From Ichthyophis bannanicus (lineage: Eukaryota; Chordata; Amphibia; Gymnophiona; Ichthyophiidae), in the NCBI GenBank assembly GCA_033557465.1, contig CM066041.1, positions 156,215,532 to 156,279,531 on the forward strand: 64,000 bases of DNA. The letters are read 5' to 3'. The notes beneath the pieces were generated by a model. It did no database searches, was not told the DNA's origin, and was given only the letters and a program-made list of their open reading frames with translations. This document shows positions 49,865 through 60,494 of this stretch, piece after piece (positions within the stretch are counted from its first letter, which is position 1; each line of letters starts with the position of its first letter). A program made the translations under genes and the position numbers.

Positions 49865-51945
49865 GACTATGATAAAATGAGGAAAATTGTTGAGAAAAAA
49901 CTAAAAGGAGCAGTGCAAAGATTAAAGACTAACATCAAGCTTGGGTGTTGTTTAAAAATACTATCTTGGAAGCCCAGACCAGCTGTATTCCACACTTTAA
50001 GAAAAATGGAAGGAAGTCCAAAAAACTGACAGCATGGTTTAAAGACAAGGTCAGAGAGGCTGCTGTTGCCAAAAAAAGCATCTTTCAGGAAATGGAGAAA
50101 GAGCCAAATGATGAAAACTGGAAACAGCACAATCACTGGCAAGTTAAATGCAAGACATTGATAAGGCAGGCAAAGAGAGAATTTGAGAAAAAGCTTGCTG
50201 TGGTAGCAAAAATGTGTAATAAAGACTTTTTCAAGTGCATTCTTAGAAAAAAACCTGTGAGAGAATCAGTTGGACCATTAGATAATAGAGAGGTAAAAGG
50301 GGCACTAAGAGGGGACAAGGCCATAGTGGTGAGACTGAATGAATTCTTTACTTCAGTCTTTACTGAGGAAGATGTAGGGATGTTACCCATGACTGAAGTG
50401 GTATTTAAAGGTGATACTGCGGAAGAATTGAAAGAAATATCGATACATCGGGAAGATGTATTACAACTATTTGATAAACTGAAGAGTAGCAAATCATCTG
50501 GATTGGATGGTATACATCCAAGGGTGTTGAAAGAACTGAAATATGAGATTTTAGATCTGCTATTAGTAATCTGTGAACTATCATTTAAATCATCTGCAAT
50601 AGCTGAAGATTGGAGGATGGCCAATGTAACGCCAATTTTTACAAAGGGTTCCAGGGGTGATCTGGAAAATCTACAGACCGGTGAGCCTGACATCAGTACC
50701 AGTAAAAATGGTAGAAACCATCATAAAGAACAAAATTACTGAACATGTGGTTTAATGGGAAACAGCCAACATGGCTTTAGAGAAGGAAAATCTTGTCTTA
50801 CTAATCTGTTATGTTTTTTTGACTGTGTGAATAAACAGGTAGACAAAGGTGAGTCAGTTGATATAATGTATTTGGACTTTCAGAAAACCTTTGACAAGGT
50901 CGCTCATCAGAGACTTTTGGCAAAACTAAAACGTCATGGGATAGGAGGCAGTGTACTATTGTGGATCAAGAACTGGTTAAACGATGGAAAGCAGAGGTTA
51001 GAGCTACATGGCCAATTTTCCCAATGGAAAAAGGTGAATAGTGGAGTACCCCAGGGATCTGTGCTGGGTCTGCTGCTTTTTGACATATTCATAAATGACC
51101 TGGAAAAGGGAATAACGAGTGAGGTTATCAAATTTGCAGATGACACAAAACTATTTAAAGTTTTTAAAACCCATGAGGCTTGTGGAAAATTGCAAGAGGA
51201 TCTTGATAAATTGGAAGACTGGGCATCCAAATGGCAGATGAAATTTAATGTGGACACATGCAAAGTTATGCACCTAGGAAAAAACAACCCAAACTATGGT
51301 TACACGATGCAAGGTTCCACATTAGGAACCACCATCCAGGAAAAAGATTTAGGCGTCATCGTGGATAACATGTTAAAACCCTCTGCCCAGTGTGCAGCGG
51401 CAGCCAAGAGAGCAAATAGAATGCTCGGTATCATAAGGAAAGGAATAGAAAATAAAACAAAGGATATTATAATGCCTCTGTATCATTCCATGGTGCGACC
51501 GCACCTTGAATATTTTGTGCAATTCCGGTCACCGTATGTTAAAAAGGATATAGCGTTATTGGAAAAGGTACAGAGAAGAGCCACCAAAATGGTAAAGAGG
51601 ATAGAAGGATACCCCTATGAAGAGAGGCTAAAAAGGTTAGGGCTCTTTAACCTGGAAAAGAGACTAGGAGAGATATGATAGAGGTCTATAAATTAATGAA
51701 TGGAGTAGAACGGGTAAACGTAGATTGATTTGTTTACATCATCAGAATATAGAGAGACTAGGGGACATGCAATGAAGCTACATTGTAAACTCTTTAAGAC
51801 TAATAAAAGAAAATATTTTTTCACTCAACGTGTAATCAAACTCTGGAATTTGTTACCGGAGGATGTAGTAAAAGCTGTTAGTGTAGCTGGGTTTAAAAAA
51901 GGTTTGGACAAGTTCCTGGACAAAAGGTCCATAAACCATTATTAA
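49865..51945 (+). pseudogene. Reverse transcriptase and C-terminal domain of the CR1/L3-like LINE
   Basis: A 265-codon stretch (49945-50742) covers the linker and RT N-terminus (DVLQLFDKLKSSKSSGLDG). After a break at about 50740 a 307-codon stretch (50755-51678) holds GFREGKSCLTNLLCFFD, YLDFQKTFDK, SGVPQGSVLG, FADDTKLF and EYFVQFRSPY. The C-terminus [20 protein letters not shown] is in a third frame at 51730-51945. It is over 90% like 1-1691 by eye and shows which indels are private to each copy. Confidence 0.9.
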
Positions 51946-52113
51946 AAGGGACCCAGAATATCACTGCTTGACCCAATACAAGAATTGTGGAATCTGTGTC
52001 TTTTGGGGAAACTGCTAGGTACTTATGACCTAGATTGGCCACTGATGGAAACAGAATACTGGGGTTAATGGACCTTAGTCTGACCCAGTATGGCATATCT
52101 TATGTTCCTATGT

Positions 52114-53281
52114 TCATCGGGCACCGAGTACCGATGTATTGGTACTGGGCCCAGTATTGGCGCCAACCATGGAACTTCCCTGGTCTACACAGTGACTAAC
52201 CGAGGGTATCGAAGAGCATCACCACCACTCAGGTCACCATCGACAACGGCAATATTCTCAAACATCGGATCCAGAAACTTCTGATTCAGATCACCGATCC
52301 CTCGATTCTGATGACCTCCAGGACATCACCTTGGAACCCTTGTGACCGTCCATTAGTACTCTCCGTAAATCCCCTCCTAAAGACCTGTCTTTTAAGGAGT
52401 TCGTTCGAGACATGGCTGCTGGCCTTTCCATCCCGGCAGCATCGGAACCAGAACCAAGATCAGAGGAACTGGAGATCATCCAGTACCCCACAGCTCCGAA
52501 AGAGGCCGCAATCCTCCTGGTACAGCAGATCCTACATAATCTCATGCTAAGGATGTGGGAACCCCCCCTTACAGTTTCTTTCATAAGTCGCCGGTTAGAC
52601 ACCATGTATAGAGTGCCTGATTGGCCCAGCTTCCAAAAACCACAACTCTCACATCATTCTATGGTAATGGAATCGGTGATGCGCCATATAAAAAGTGGGA
52701 AAAATCATGCATCCATTCCTCCGGGCAGGGAATCAAGGAATCCTGATTCCTTTGCTCATCGCTCCTTCCAAGCATCAATGCTATCCAGTAGGATAAATTT
52801 GTACATCCTTTACATGGAAATGTTCTTAAAGGAGCTTAATAAAGACTGGGAGAGACTTCTCCCTTTTCTTCCAGAGGAGAAATGTCCAGTTTTTCATGCT
52901 GTTCTGGCTCACAGCCAGAATGTCTCAAAATTCATGAATAGAGCTGCTTTTGATGCCTTTGAGTCATCAAGCAGGGCTCCATCTATTGCCATTGGTGCAA
53001 GGAGTCTGGCTTGGCTCCCAGCTTCTGACTTGGAACAGTGGGCCCAAGACAAATTGGGTAACATCCCCTGCACTAATGAAAACCTGTTTGGGAAGAACTG
53101 GCAGGAGAAAGCAGGAAAGCTAGACAGATGGCACAACATTCAAAAGGCTCTCCAGGAAAAACTTCTGATCCTTCTAAAAAGAAGGCACCTAACAAGAAGC
53201 CTTTCTACCCAAAAAGCAGAGATTCTATTCTTCATACTCCTAGCCAGCCTACTAGGCTCCACAAAAAAAAGAGGACCTTAA
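52114..53281 (+). pseudogene. DIRS gag, C-terminal part
   Basis: A 289-codon open stretch at 52412-53281 begins MAAGLSIPAASEPEP and includes LLVQQILHNLMLRMWEPP, RVPDWPSFQKPQLSHHS, HRSFQASMLSSRINLYILYME and FLPEEKCPVFHAVLAHSQ. A DIRS Gag-like assignment rests on the position between the zinc-knuckle part and RT and on recollection of the family, not on a diagnostic motif. Confidence 0.7.
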
Positions 53282-53539
53282 ACAGACTAAAAAGCCCAGG
53301 CTAGCCAAGCCACAAGCAGTCACTCAGCCAACTCCTGCCACATCTAGTTTTTGACTCCTACATAGGGAGCACAGCCAGCCTTCTTCTTCATGTACCAGAG
53401 CCCACCACCATCCCAGGAAGACTCTCTCATTACCATGGAGCAGTGGACTCTCAACATAATCCAGAGAAGTTACCAACTAAATTCCGAGAGCTTCCTCCTC
53501 ACCATTTCAAGGGAGAACTTCATTCCAAACATCCCCTGG

Positions 53540-54242
53540 ATACACTGCTCAAGTAAGAGATAAACATTCTCTTTTCCCAAGGAGCCATAGAATCAGTTCC
53601 AATAAACCAAAGGTTCAAAGGCTTCTACTCCCCCTACCTCCTCATTCTGAAGAAGTCAGAAGCCACAGACCCATTCTCGACCTCAGAGAGCTGAACAAAT
53701 TCCTCGTCAAAGAGAAATTCAAAATGATCTCTCTGGGAACCCTTCTCTACCAGATTGGCTTTGTTCCCTAGACCTCAAAGTGGCTTACACTCACATCTTG
53801 ATACAATCAGACCCAGACAGTATCTTTGCTTCACCTGTAAGGGCACCCATTACCAATATGGGATCCTTCCTTTCAGACTGGCATCCACACCAAGGGTCTT
53901 CACAAAGTGCATGGCTGTCATAGCAGCTCGCCTTCGGAGCAGCAAAGTCTTCGTCTTCCCTTACTTAGACGACTGGCTCATAAAGGCAGACTCTCCTGGA
54001 GAACTCTATTCATCTCAACAAAAAACTATTGCACTTCTGCAGTACCTATACTTTGTGATAAACTTCCCAAAGTCCCAACTCACTCCAACACAAAGGCTGG
54101 AATTCATAGGAGCCGTTCTGGACACAACACAGTCCAGAGCCTTTTTCTCTCTGGATCACATGAACAGGTTAGTGTAACTAGCCACCAACATGTGCCAACA
54201 GACAGCTATGGCTCGATGTTTTCTATCCTTTCTATCCTATAA
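53540..54242 (+). pseudogene. DIRS reverse transcriptase, N-terminal and active-site part
   Basis: Decayed LDLKVAYTHILIQ, then GTHYQYGILPFRLASTPRVFTK and VFPYLDDWLIKADS (YLDD active site at about 53961-53975) and FVINFPKSQLTPTQRLEFIGAVLDT identify DIRS-type RT. Frameshifts lie around 53790. The thumb region is cut by the CR1 fragment at 54243. Confidence 0.82.
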
Positions 54243-54683
54243 AGGTAAAAGGAAAAGGAGACCGCTATGGTTTTCGAAAGAAGTAGCTGAAAAAGTGAAG
54301 AAAAAGAGGGAGGCCTTCATGAAATACAAGAGATCACAGAGAGAGGAAGACAGGCATCTGTATTTGGAAAAACGTAGAGAAGCTAGCAAAGTAGTCAAGA
54401 AGGCAAAGATTCAAAAGGAGGAGGAAATAGCCAATGCAATAAAATGGGGGGGATAAGACATTTTTCAGATATATTAGTGAGAAAAGGAAGGGCAAGAGTG
54501 GTATTGTCAGACTTAAGGGTGCAGGGGATGAATATGTAGAAGCTGATAAGGATAAAGCGGAATTGCTTAACAAATATGTTTGTTCTGTGTTCACAGATGA
54601 AGAACCAGGAGCAGGACCTCAGAAAACACCCACAAATAGGAACAGAAGCGAGGGACATCTTGAACAATTTTCAGAAGACTGTG
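54243..54683 (+). pseudogene. CR1-like LINE linker/RT fragment inserted in DIRS
   Basis: KGKRKRRPLWFSKEVAEKVKKKREAFMKYKRSQ, KVVKKAKIQKEEEIANAIKWG and, after a frameshift, SVFTDEEPGAGPQKTPTNRN are the ORF2 linker seen at 58690-59100. It is truncated at both ends. Confidence 0.85.
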
Positions 54684-55440
54684 TTCTACTCGAATACCCT
54701 CAAGACCTTCCAGCACCATCTCTCAAAAGGTCAGATCCTAGTCAGGACAGACAATCAGATGGCAATATTTTATATAAACAAACAGGGGGGGACAGGCTCC
54801 CTACCCCTATGTCAAGAAGCCTGAAAGCTCTGGGAGTTCGCCATCCTCCACCACACGCACCTCCGTGCAGTGTACATTCCATGCGAATCCAATCGCCTAG
54901 CAGACAAGCTGTGTCGAATCCTGCAACCCCACGAATGGTCTTAGACCCAACAGCAGTAGCAAAACTGTTCCATATGTGATAGACCTCTTTGACACTCTGC
55001 AGAACACTCAACATCCAGTTTTGCTCCAGAGTTTCTGTCCAAACTCAGCCTGCCTTCATGATCCACTGGGGTCAGGGACTCCTCTATGCATTTCCCCCCA
55101 TTCCCCTCATCTCGAAAACTCTCCTCAAACTACAAGCACTCAAGGGATCTATGATTCTCATAGCTCCATGCTGGCCTTGTCAACTCTGGTTTCTCCTTCT
55201 ACTGCATCTGTTGGAAACATCACCAATCCCACTGGGTTCCAGGTTGGGTCTCCTATCTCAAGACAACGGAGCACTTCTCCATCCCAATCTGCAGTCCCTT
55301 CGACTGACTGCATGACTGCTGAGAGCGTAATCTTCCAAGACTTGCCATTGTCTACTGCCGTGAAACATATTCTTCTATCCTCCAAAAAACTCTCCACCAG
55401 AAAGACCTATTCTTTCAAATGGCGTAGATCTTAATCGTGC
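54684..55440 (+). pseudogene. DIRS RNase H and connection region
   Basis: QILVRTDNQMAIFYINKQGGTGS at about 54725-54795 is the DIRS RNase H Asp block; ESNRLADKL follows at about 54890. Further on, LIAPCWPCQLWF-like text at 55155-55190 is the conserved tryptophan-rich segment before the recombinase. Stops and frameshifts are frequent. Confidence 0.75.
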
Positions 55441-56358
55441 TCTCAGAATGGTCACGAACCATTTGAAGCATCAGTACCTACGCTCCTCCGGTATCTTTTG
55501 CATTTATCTTTTCTGGGTCTTAAGATGAACTCCGTGCAAATGACCCTTTTTCTATTTCAGCTTTGCAAAAGCCTGTGGAAGGCAAACCCATCTCCACAGC
55601 TCCTCTGGTAACATGGTTTATGAGGGGTCTTCTCCTCACCAAACCACCCATCCGACCACCACCAGTGACATGGGATCTCAATGTGGTACTAGCTCAGCTT
55701 CTCAAACCGCCTTTCGAGCCCTTAGCAACCACACAACTCCAATACTTATCGTGGAAGGTATTATTCTTCATCGCCCTGACATCGGCCAGGCGCATTAGTG
55801 AGCTTCAGGCCTTAGTGACTCATGCTCGCTCCATATACACATTTTCATCATGACAAGGTCGTCCTTTGGACACACCCCCACTTTCTTCTGAAAGTAATAT
55901 TACCTTTTCATCTTAATCAGTATTCCTCCCAGTCTTTTTCTCAAGACCTCACGCTTCTCATGCAGAAGCCACCTTGCATACACTTGACTGTAAGAGGGCT
56001 GTAGCCTTCTATCTCCAAAGGACTGAGGACATTAGGAAATCCTCCCAGCTCTTTGTCTCCTTTGATCCTTCTCATCCTTCCAGTGATCAAACATACACTA
56101 TCCAAATGGATAGCAGACTGTATTTCTTTCTCATACAATCAAGCATGTCTTTCCCTCAAGGAACTTGTAACTGCACATAATGTCCAAGGAATGGCAACCT
56201 CTATTGCTAACCTCCGGTCCGTAGCCATTGACGAGATTTGCCGAACTGCTACATGGTCCTTTATCCATACCTTCGCAGCCCATTACTGCTTGGACAAGGA
56301 CCCCCACCGGGATGCAGCCTTTGGCCAGGCAGTCCTTCAGCATCTCTTTGGAACATAA
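55441..56358 (+). pseudogene. DIRS tyrosine recombinase
   Basis: KPVEGKPISTAPLVTWFMRGLLLTKPP leads into LSWKVLFFIALTSARRISELQAL, whose Arg-Arg-Ile-Ser-Glu-Leu holds the first catalytic Arg. A stop follows at 55851. ICRTATWSFIHTFAAHYCLD near 56240-56300 is the C-terminal block with the Tyr. The frame between is shifted. The recombinase would integrate circular cDNA without target duplication. An almost identical copy lies at 60495-61239. Confidence 0.85.
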
Positions 56359-56479
56359 AACAACTTCTACCTCCCACCCACTTCTTGCCAGATCTCCTTG
56401 GCAGGGAAGTCTAGGTTCGAATGATCCTGTCCCACTTTCTGGCCCGGTTCAATTCTTCAGAGATCTGGGAGCTAAGGAG

Positions 56480-56585
56480 TCCCATATGTGAAGACTATAT
56501 TCCTGCTTGTTCCTGGAGATAGCATAGTTACTCACCTGTAACAGGTGATCTCCGGGAACAGCAGGAATTTAGTCTTCACAACCCA
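56480..56585. repeat. Internal complementary region of the DIRS-like element
   Basis: GAAGACTATATTCCTGCTTG and GCAGGAATTTAGTCTTC face each other around TGTAACAGGTGATCTCC. Both match the outer ends of the terminal repeats, the arrangement used by DIRS elements to close circular cDNA. Confidence 0.75.
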
Positions 56586-56624
56586 CCCTCCTCTTCTTGG
56601 AGTTGTAGGGTTCTTTCTGTTTTG

Positions 56625-56835
56625 GTTTTTTTTCCCACTCCTTTTCTTCAGCTACAAACTCAACTGAGGAGAGGGAGTTGGGAGAGTGGGAAGGCAGCAG
56701 CGCAGGTACAGTGGATTGCTCCCAAAGGTTTTCCTACTGGTAGCTGGAGAGATTTCCGCATGGGCTCCGTCGGTACCTGATGTCACTCATATGTGAAGAC
56801 TAAATTCCTGCTGTTTCCGGAGATCATCTGTTACA
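56625..56835. repeat. Right inverted terminal repeat of the DIRS-like element
   Basis: Reverse complement of 47830-48010 with moderate divergence; it ends with CCGGAGATCATCTGTTACAG. Confidence 0.8.
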
Positions 56836-57829
56836 GAAGAATAACTATGTTTTCACTGCCACATGCACAGGGGCATGGATCCTGTGCTGCCTCACCAACT
56901 TTTAGCCATGAAGTGCATCACCTAATTTGCATGCCCCTTCCCTTTCTGTACTCTTCTGGCTCTAACTCTGCCTCTGAGGCACTTACTGACTGCAGCACAG
57001 AGCACAACCCTATTTCCTAACACCTCCACAGCACACAACACCAGCAGCCCTCTGAAACCTATCTATTGCATATGCAGATGTGAACAGCGGTCCATCAGGA
57101 TAGTTTTTGCTGTGTCCATGGATGTTTGCTCCCTGTCCCAGCAGAGTGACCGCAGACCTGCTGACCCTGGTGTTGAATTTGTCAGGCTGATGTGTTCCAA
57201 TTCCATGTCAGCTGTACCATGCAGCACCCCCAAAACGATGATCTAGGCAATGATATTCAGTTCCCATCTCCTATTGGCCTCCTATTGTTCCAATGTGTTC
57301 AGCCTGCTCCTGCCCTTCACATTTCTTACACTCTCATCTGAACCATTCGTTCAAACCACACAGTTGGCACACTGGAGCATAGCAATTGCAGCTAGCACCT
57401 GGCCAGAGGCTGGCTTTAGCTGTGGTCATGCTAGCAGTGTAGTTGTGTAGATAGTATGTGACTATCATGCCCATAGTAGCCGTGCACCCTGACCTTGGCC
57501 CCACTTATTCACATGTTGATGCAGTAGCACGGGATTTTTAGCTGTGTGGCTCAACCATGTACAAAACCCCACACTTCCGGCTAACACACTTTAGGAAACA
57601 TGCCCCTTATTATGCATTAATTCAAAGGTTAATACTGTTAATTCAATTTAGCGCACACTAATTTTTTTATGGAGCACTGATGAATGCATATCTCTAACAA
57701 AGAGTTCTTGTGATCTAGGTGGAGGAAGTGCATGGGGTCCTGTAGTCTTTTGGGGGCAGTTTCTGCAAATGGGTTATTTTTCAGTATACCATGACAGTCA
57801 TGAAACTTATCTAAGCCAGGGTATATGGA
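56836..57829. other. No gene or known repeat recognised
   Basis: No convincing frame. The segment is repeated in duplication copy 2 at about 61717-62712 with small indels (an extra TG in TGTGTGTGGCTC, one T or G lost in homopolymers). Confidence 0.5.
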
Positions 57830-59361
57830 GTATGATCTCAGTCTCTCAAATTTACTGCTAATGCTTGGTGTAGTACTTGTATCACACCAAAGACAGCCTA
57901 ATTCTGGAGTTCGTAAGACACAAGATGCATTTGGCATGTGGCACTTGCCTTTAGTGGATTTAGTGGCAGTAACAGAGACATGGTTCACGGACAACCATGA
58001 CTGGGATGTAACTATCCCAGGCTATACTTTCTTCAAAAAGGACAGGTTAGGAAGAAGGGGAGGAGAAGTGGCACTATATGTAAAATATAATATTAAAGCT
58101 ATGGAAATACAGGGCTTAAAAGGAAGCGAGGAGGCCCTGTGGGTTAAATTAAAAAGAGGGAAAGGGGAATCCATTTGCATTTGTGTGATATACAGATCAC
58201 CCTCACAGAGAGAAGAAGTGGATGGAGATTTAATAGAAGACATATGCAGCGTTGCCAGGAAAGGGGAAGTACTACTGATAGGGGATTTCAATATGCCAGA
58301 TGTTGTTTGGCACATTCCTCCTGCAGTATCACCTAGAAGTAAGGAGATCCTGGATTTTCACAGGAAGAACTAATCAGGCAGCTGGTAACAGAACCCACAT
58401 GTGGAGGGGCCAAACTGGACTTGGTGCTTACCAATGGTGAAAGTGTTTCTGATGTTATAATGGGAGATCATCTTGCATCCATTGATCACCAGATGGTGTG
58501 GTTCAGTATTCGGACTAGGACTGATAAAATCCATTCAAAAGCGACTTTAGGAAAACCAATTTTGCCAAGATGTGCCAATACCTCAAGGAGTCATTAGCGG
58601 GATGGGAACAGCTGGGGGATGTAGAAAAACAGTGGGCAAAACTGAAAGGGGATATTTTAAGGGCAACCAACCTCTTTGTCAAAATGATAAATAAAGGTAA
58701 AAGGAAAAGGAGACCACTATGTTTTTTTTGAAAGAAGTATCTGAAAAGGTGAAGAAAAAGAAATACAAGAGATCACAGAGAGAGGAAGACAGGCATCTAT
58801 ATTTGGAAAATCTTAGGGATGCTGTCAAGAAAGCAAAGATTCAAAAAGAGGAGGAAATAGCCAAAGCCATAAAATGGGGTCATAAGACATTTTTCAGCAG
58901 TTAGTGCGCGGAGGAAGGGCAGAAGTAGTATTGTCAGACTCAAGGGTGAAGGGGAGGAATATGTAGAAGCTGATGAGGATAAAGCGGAATTGCTTAACGA
59001 ATATTTCTGTTCTGTGTTCACAAATGAAGAACCAGGAGCAGGACCTCAGAAAACACCCACAAACAGGAACACAAGTGAGGGGCATCTTGAATGATTTTCA
59101 GAAGACTATGTTCGTAAGGAACTAGCTAAACTAAAAGTAGACAAAGCGGTGGGACCAGATGGGATACATCTGAGAATACTGAGGGAACTTGGGGACATTT
59201 TAGCAGCTCCACTGACTAACCTTTTCAATGCCTCGTTGGAGTCGGGAGTGGTGCCAGAGGACAGGGGAGAGGCACATGTGGTCCCGTTACAAAAAAGCGG
59301 AAGTAAGGATGTGGTTGAAAACTACAGGCCGGTTAGTTTAACCTCTGTGGTGAGTAAATTA
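57830..59361 (+). pseudogene. CR1-like LINE ORF2, endonuclease to RT start
   Basis: A continuous frame (57825-58373) gives VAVTETWFTDNHDWDVTIPGYTF, RRGGEVALYVKYN, VIYRSPSQREEVDG, LLIGDFNMPDVVWH (GDFN present). After a break, LDLVLTNGESVSDVI and the linker follow, then KVDKAVGPDGIHLRILREL and NYRPVSLTSVVSKL of RT. It is cut at 59361 by the Chapaev-like element and has several earlier indels. This copy gives the uninterrupted version of the site occupied by the 9.58 kb element at 6674. Confidence 0.88.
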
Positions 59362-60494
59362 CACAGGTACACTACCAAAAAACTGCCTCCAGTTTTGCAA
59401 CTGATTCCTATAGATTTTGGGGTGCTGAATCCAGGAAAAATAGCCAAAATGTTCCATCACGTCACGTTTTCTTGCAAAATTAGATTTCTTACCCATATAA
59501 GGAATGTTCACATAATTTCTTTTTAGCCGACTGCAGTTTATTTTCTTGGCCCAAAATAGAGGTTGTAATGGTTAACTAACTAGAAACACTCCCTCATGAT
59601 ATTTTAGAGTGTTTTGTATTCATTTTATACATTAACAGGACAATTGGGAGGCGGGGGGCTAAATCTAGTACTCGCGCTGGCGCATGTTCTTTCCTGTTCG
59701 CCTCGCCTCGTTCGCTCGCTCAAACACGGTGGTTGCGACATGAACGTTCCTGTCAAATTTCAGTTTCTTGCAAGTTCATTATTACCTTTTGTTTGCTCAG
59801 TCGTAATCCAGCTTTATTCCGAAGTGGTTCACTACAGTTGTAGTTTGCAGTGCTGTGTATTTGTGTTGGCTCACAGAGCCAGAGGTTGCGTCAACTCTCC
59901 GGAAGTTTTTGTTTTATTTGTGGGGAATATACCGTGAAAAAGCGGCAGAGGAACATTTCTGCATTTACTAAAAAAGTATATTTCGCCTATTTCGGTTTGA
60001 AGTTAGGCGATCAAGACAAACCGTGGGCTCCTCACAAAGTGTGCAAGACATGTGAGGAAGATCTACGCTTATGGATGAAAGGTAAAAACAAGCATTTCGT
60101 TTCGGAATACCTATGATGTGGCGTGAACAAAGAGACCACAGCAGTGACTGCTATTTTTGCTCTTGCATTGTGAAGGGATACAACTTAAAAAATAAGAACG
60201 TAATAAGTTACCCCAACCTTCCCTCAGCAATTAGGCCTATGCCTCATAGCAACGAAGTACCTGTGCCTGAACCACCAAAATCTTTGGATCATATTTGTGT
60301 GGACGGTTCTGATCATGATGAGACTCATCAGAAGGCTTTTCCCGATGAGTCCAGTACTTCCGAGTTTGAAACTGAATCAGATCCGAAACATGAACTTTTC
60401 TCTCAAGCTGAATTGAATGATTTAGTCCGGGATTTAGGACTCCCAAAAGATGCTGCCCAACTGCTAGGTTCTCGGCTTAAACAGAAAAATCTAT
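59362..60494 (+). pseudogene. Chapaev-like transposon, 5' part only, with broken transposase
   Basis: It starts CACAGGTACACTACC after TTA and matches the minus strand of 17394-20230 over 1.13 kb. Relative to that copy the presumed start Met codon (MAHRARG) reads TTG at 59864, one base is missing in the A-run near 60080, and other small changes occur near 59900, so the frame is broken. It stops at 60494, in the codons for LKQKNLL, where duplication copy 2 begins. The C-terminal catalytic part is absent here. Confidence 0.9.

Larger units (their letters stand above)
48957..52113 (+). mobile_element. CR1/L3-like LINE copy, 3.2 kb, inserted in DIRS gag
   Basis: This is the most complete copy of the family in the window. 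It holds the end of ORF1 or leader, endonuclease, linker, RT, C-terminal domain and a 3' tail ending TATGTTCCTATGTT. The flanks read ACATCGATGAAG and CATCGGGCACCG, so no long target duplication is seen, as is usual for CR1. Confidence 0.9.
47830..56835 (+). mobile_element. DIRS-like tyrosine-recombinase retrotransposon, interrupted
   Basis: Inverted terminal repeats at 47830-48010 and about 56625-56835, an internal complementary region near 56480-56585, and gag, RT, RNase H and tyrosine recombinase in that order are the DIRS layout; there are no LTRs and no DDE integrase. A 3.2 kb CR1/L3-like LINE (48957-52113) and a 0.44 kb CR1 piece (54243-54683) interrupt it. Many stops make it inactive. 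The portion from 55614 on is present a second time from 60495. Confidence 0.85.
55614..60494 (+). repeat. Tandem duplication unit, copy 1 (4,881 bp)
   Basis: This block contains the DIRS recombinase end, the right ITR, 0.8 kb of unassigned sequence, a CR1-like LINE and the start of a Chapaev-like transposon. It is repeated head to tail starting at 60495, with sequence differing by roughly one base in a few hundred. The junction at 60494/60495 shares only TG between donor sites. Confidence 0.93.
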
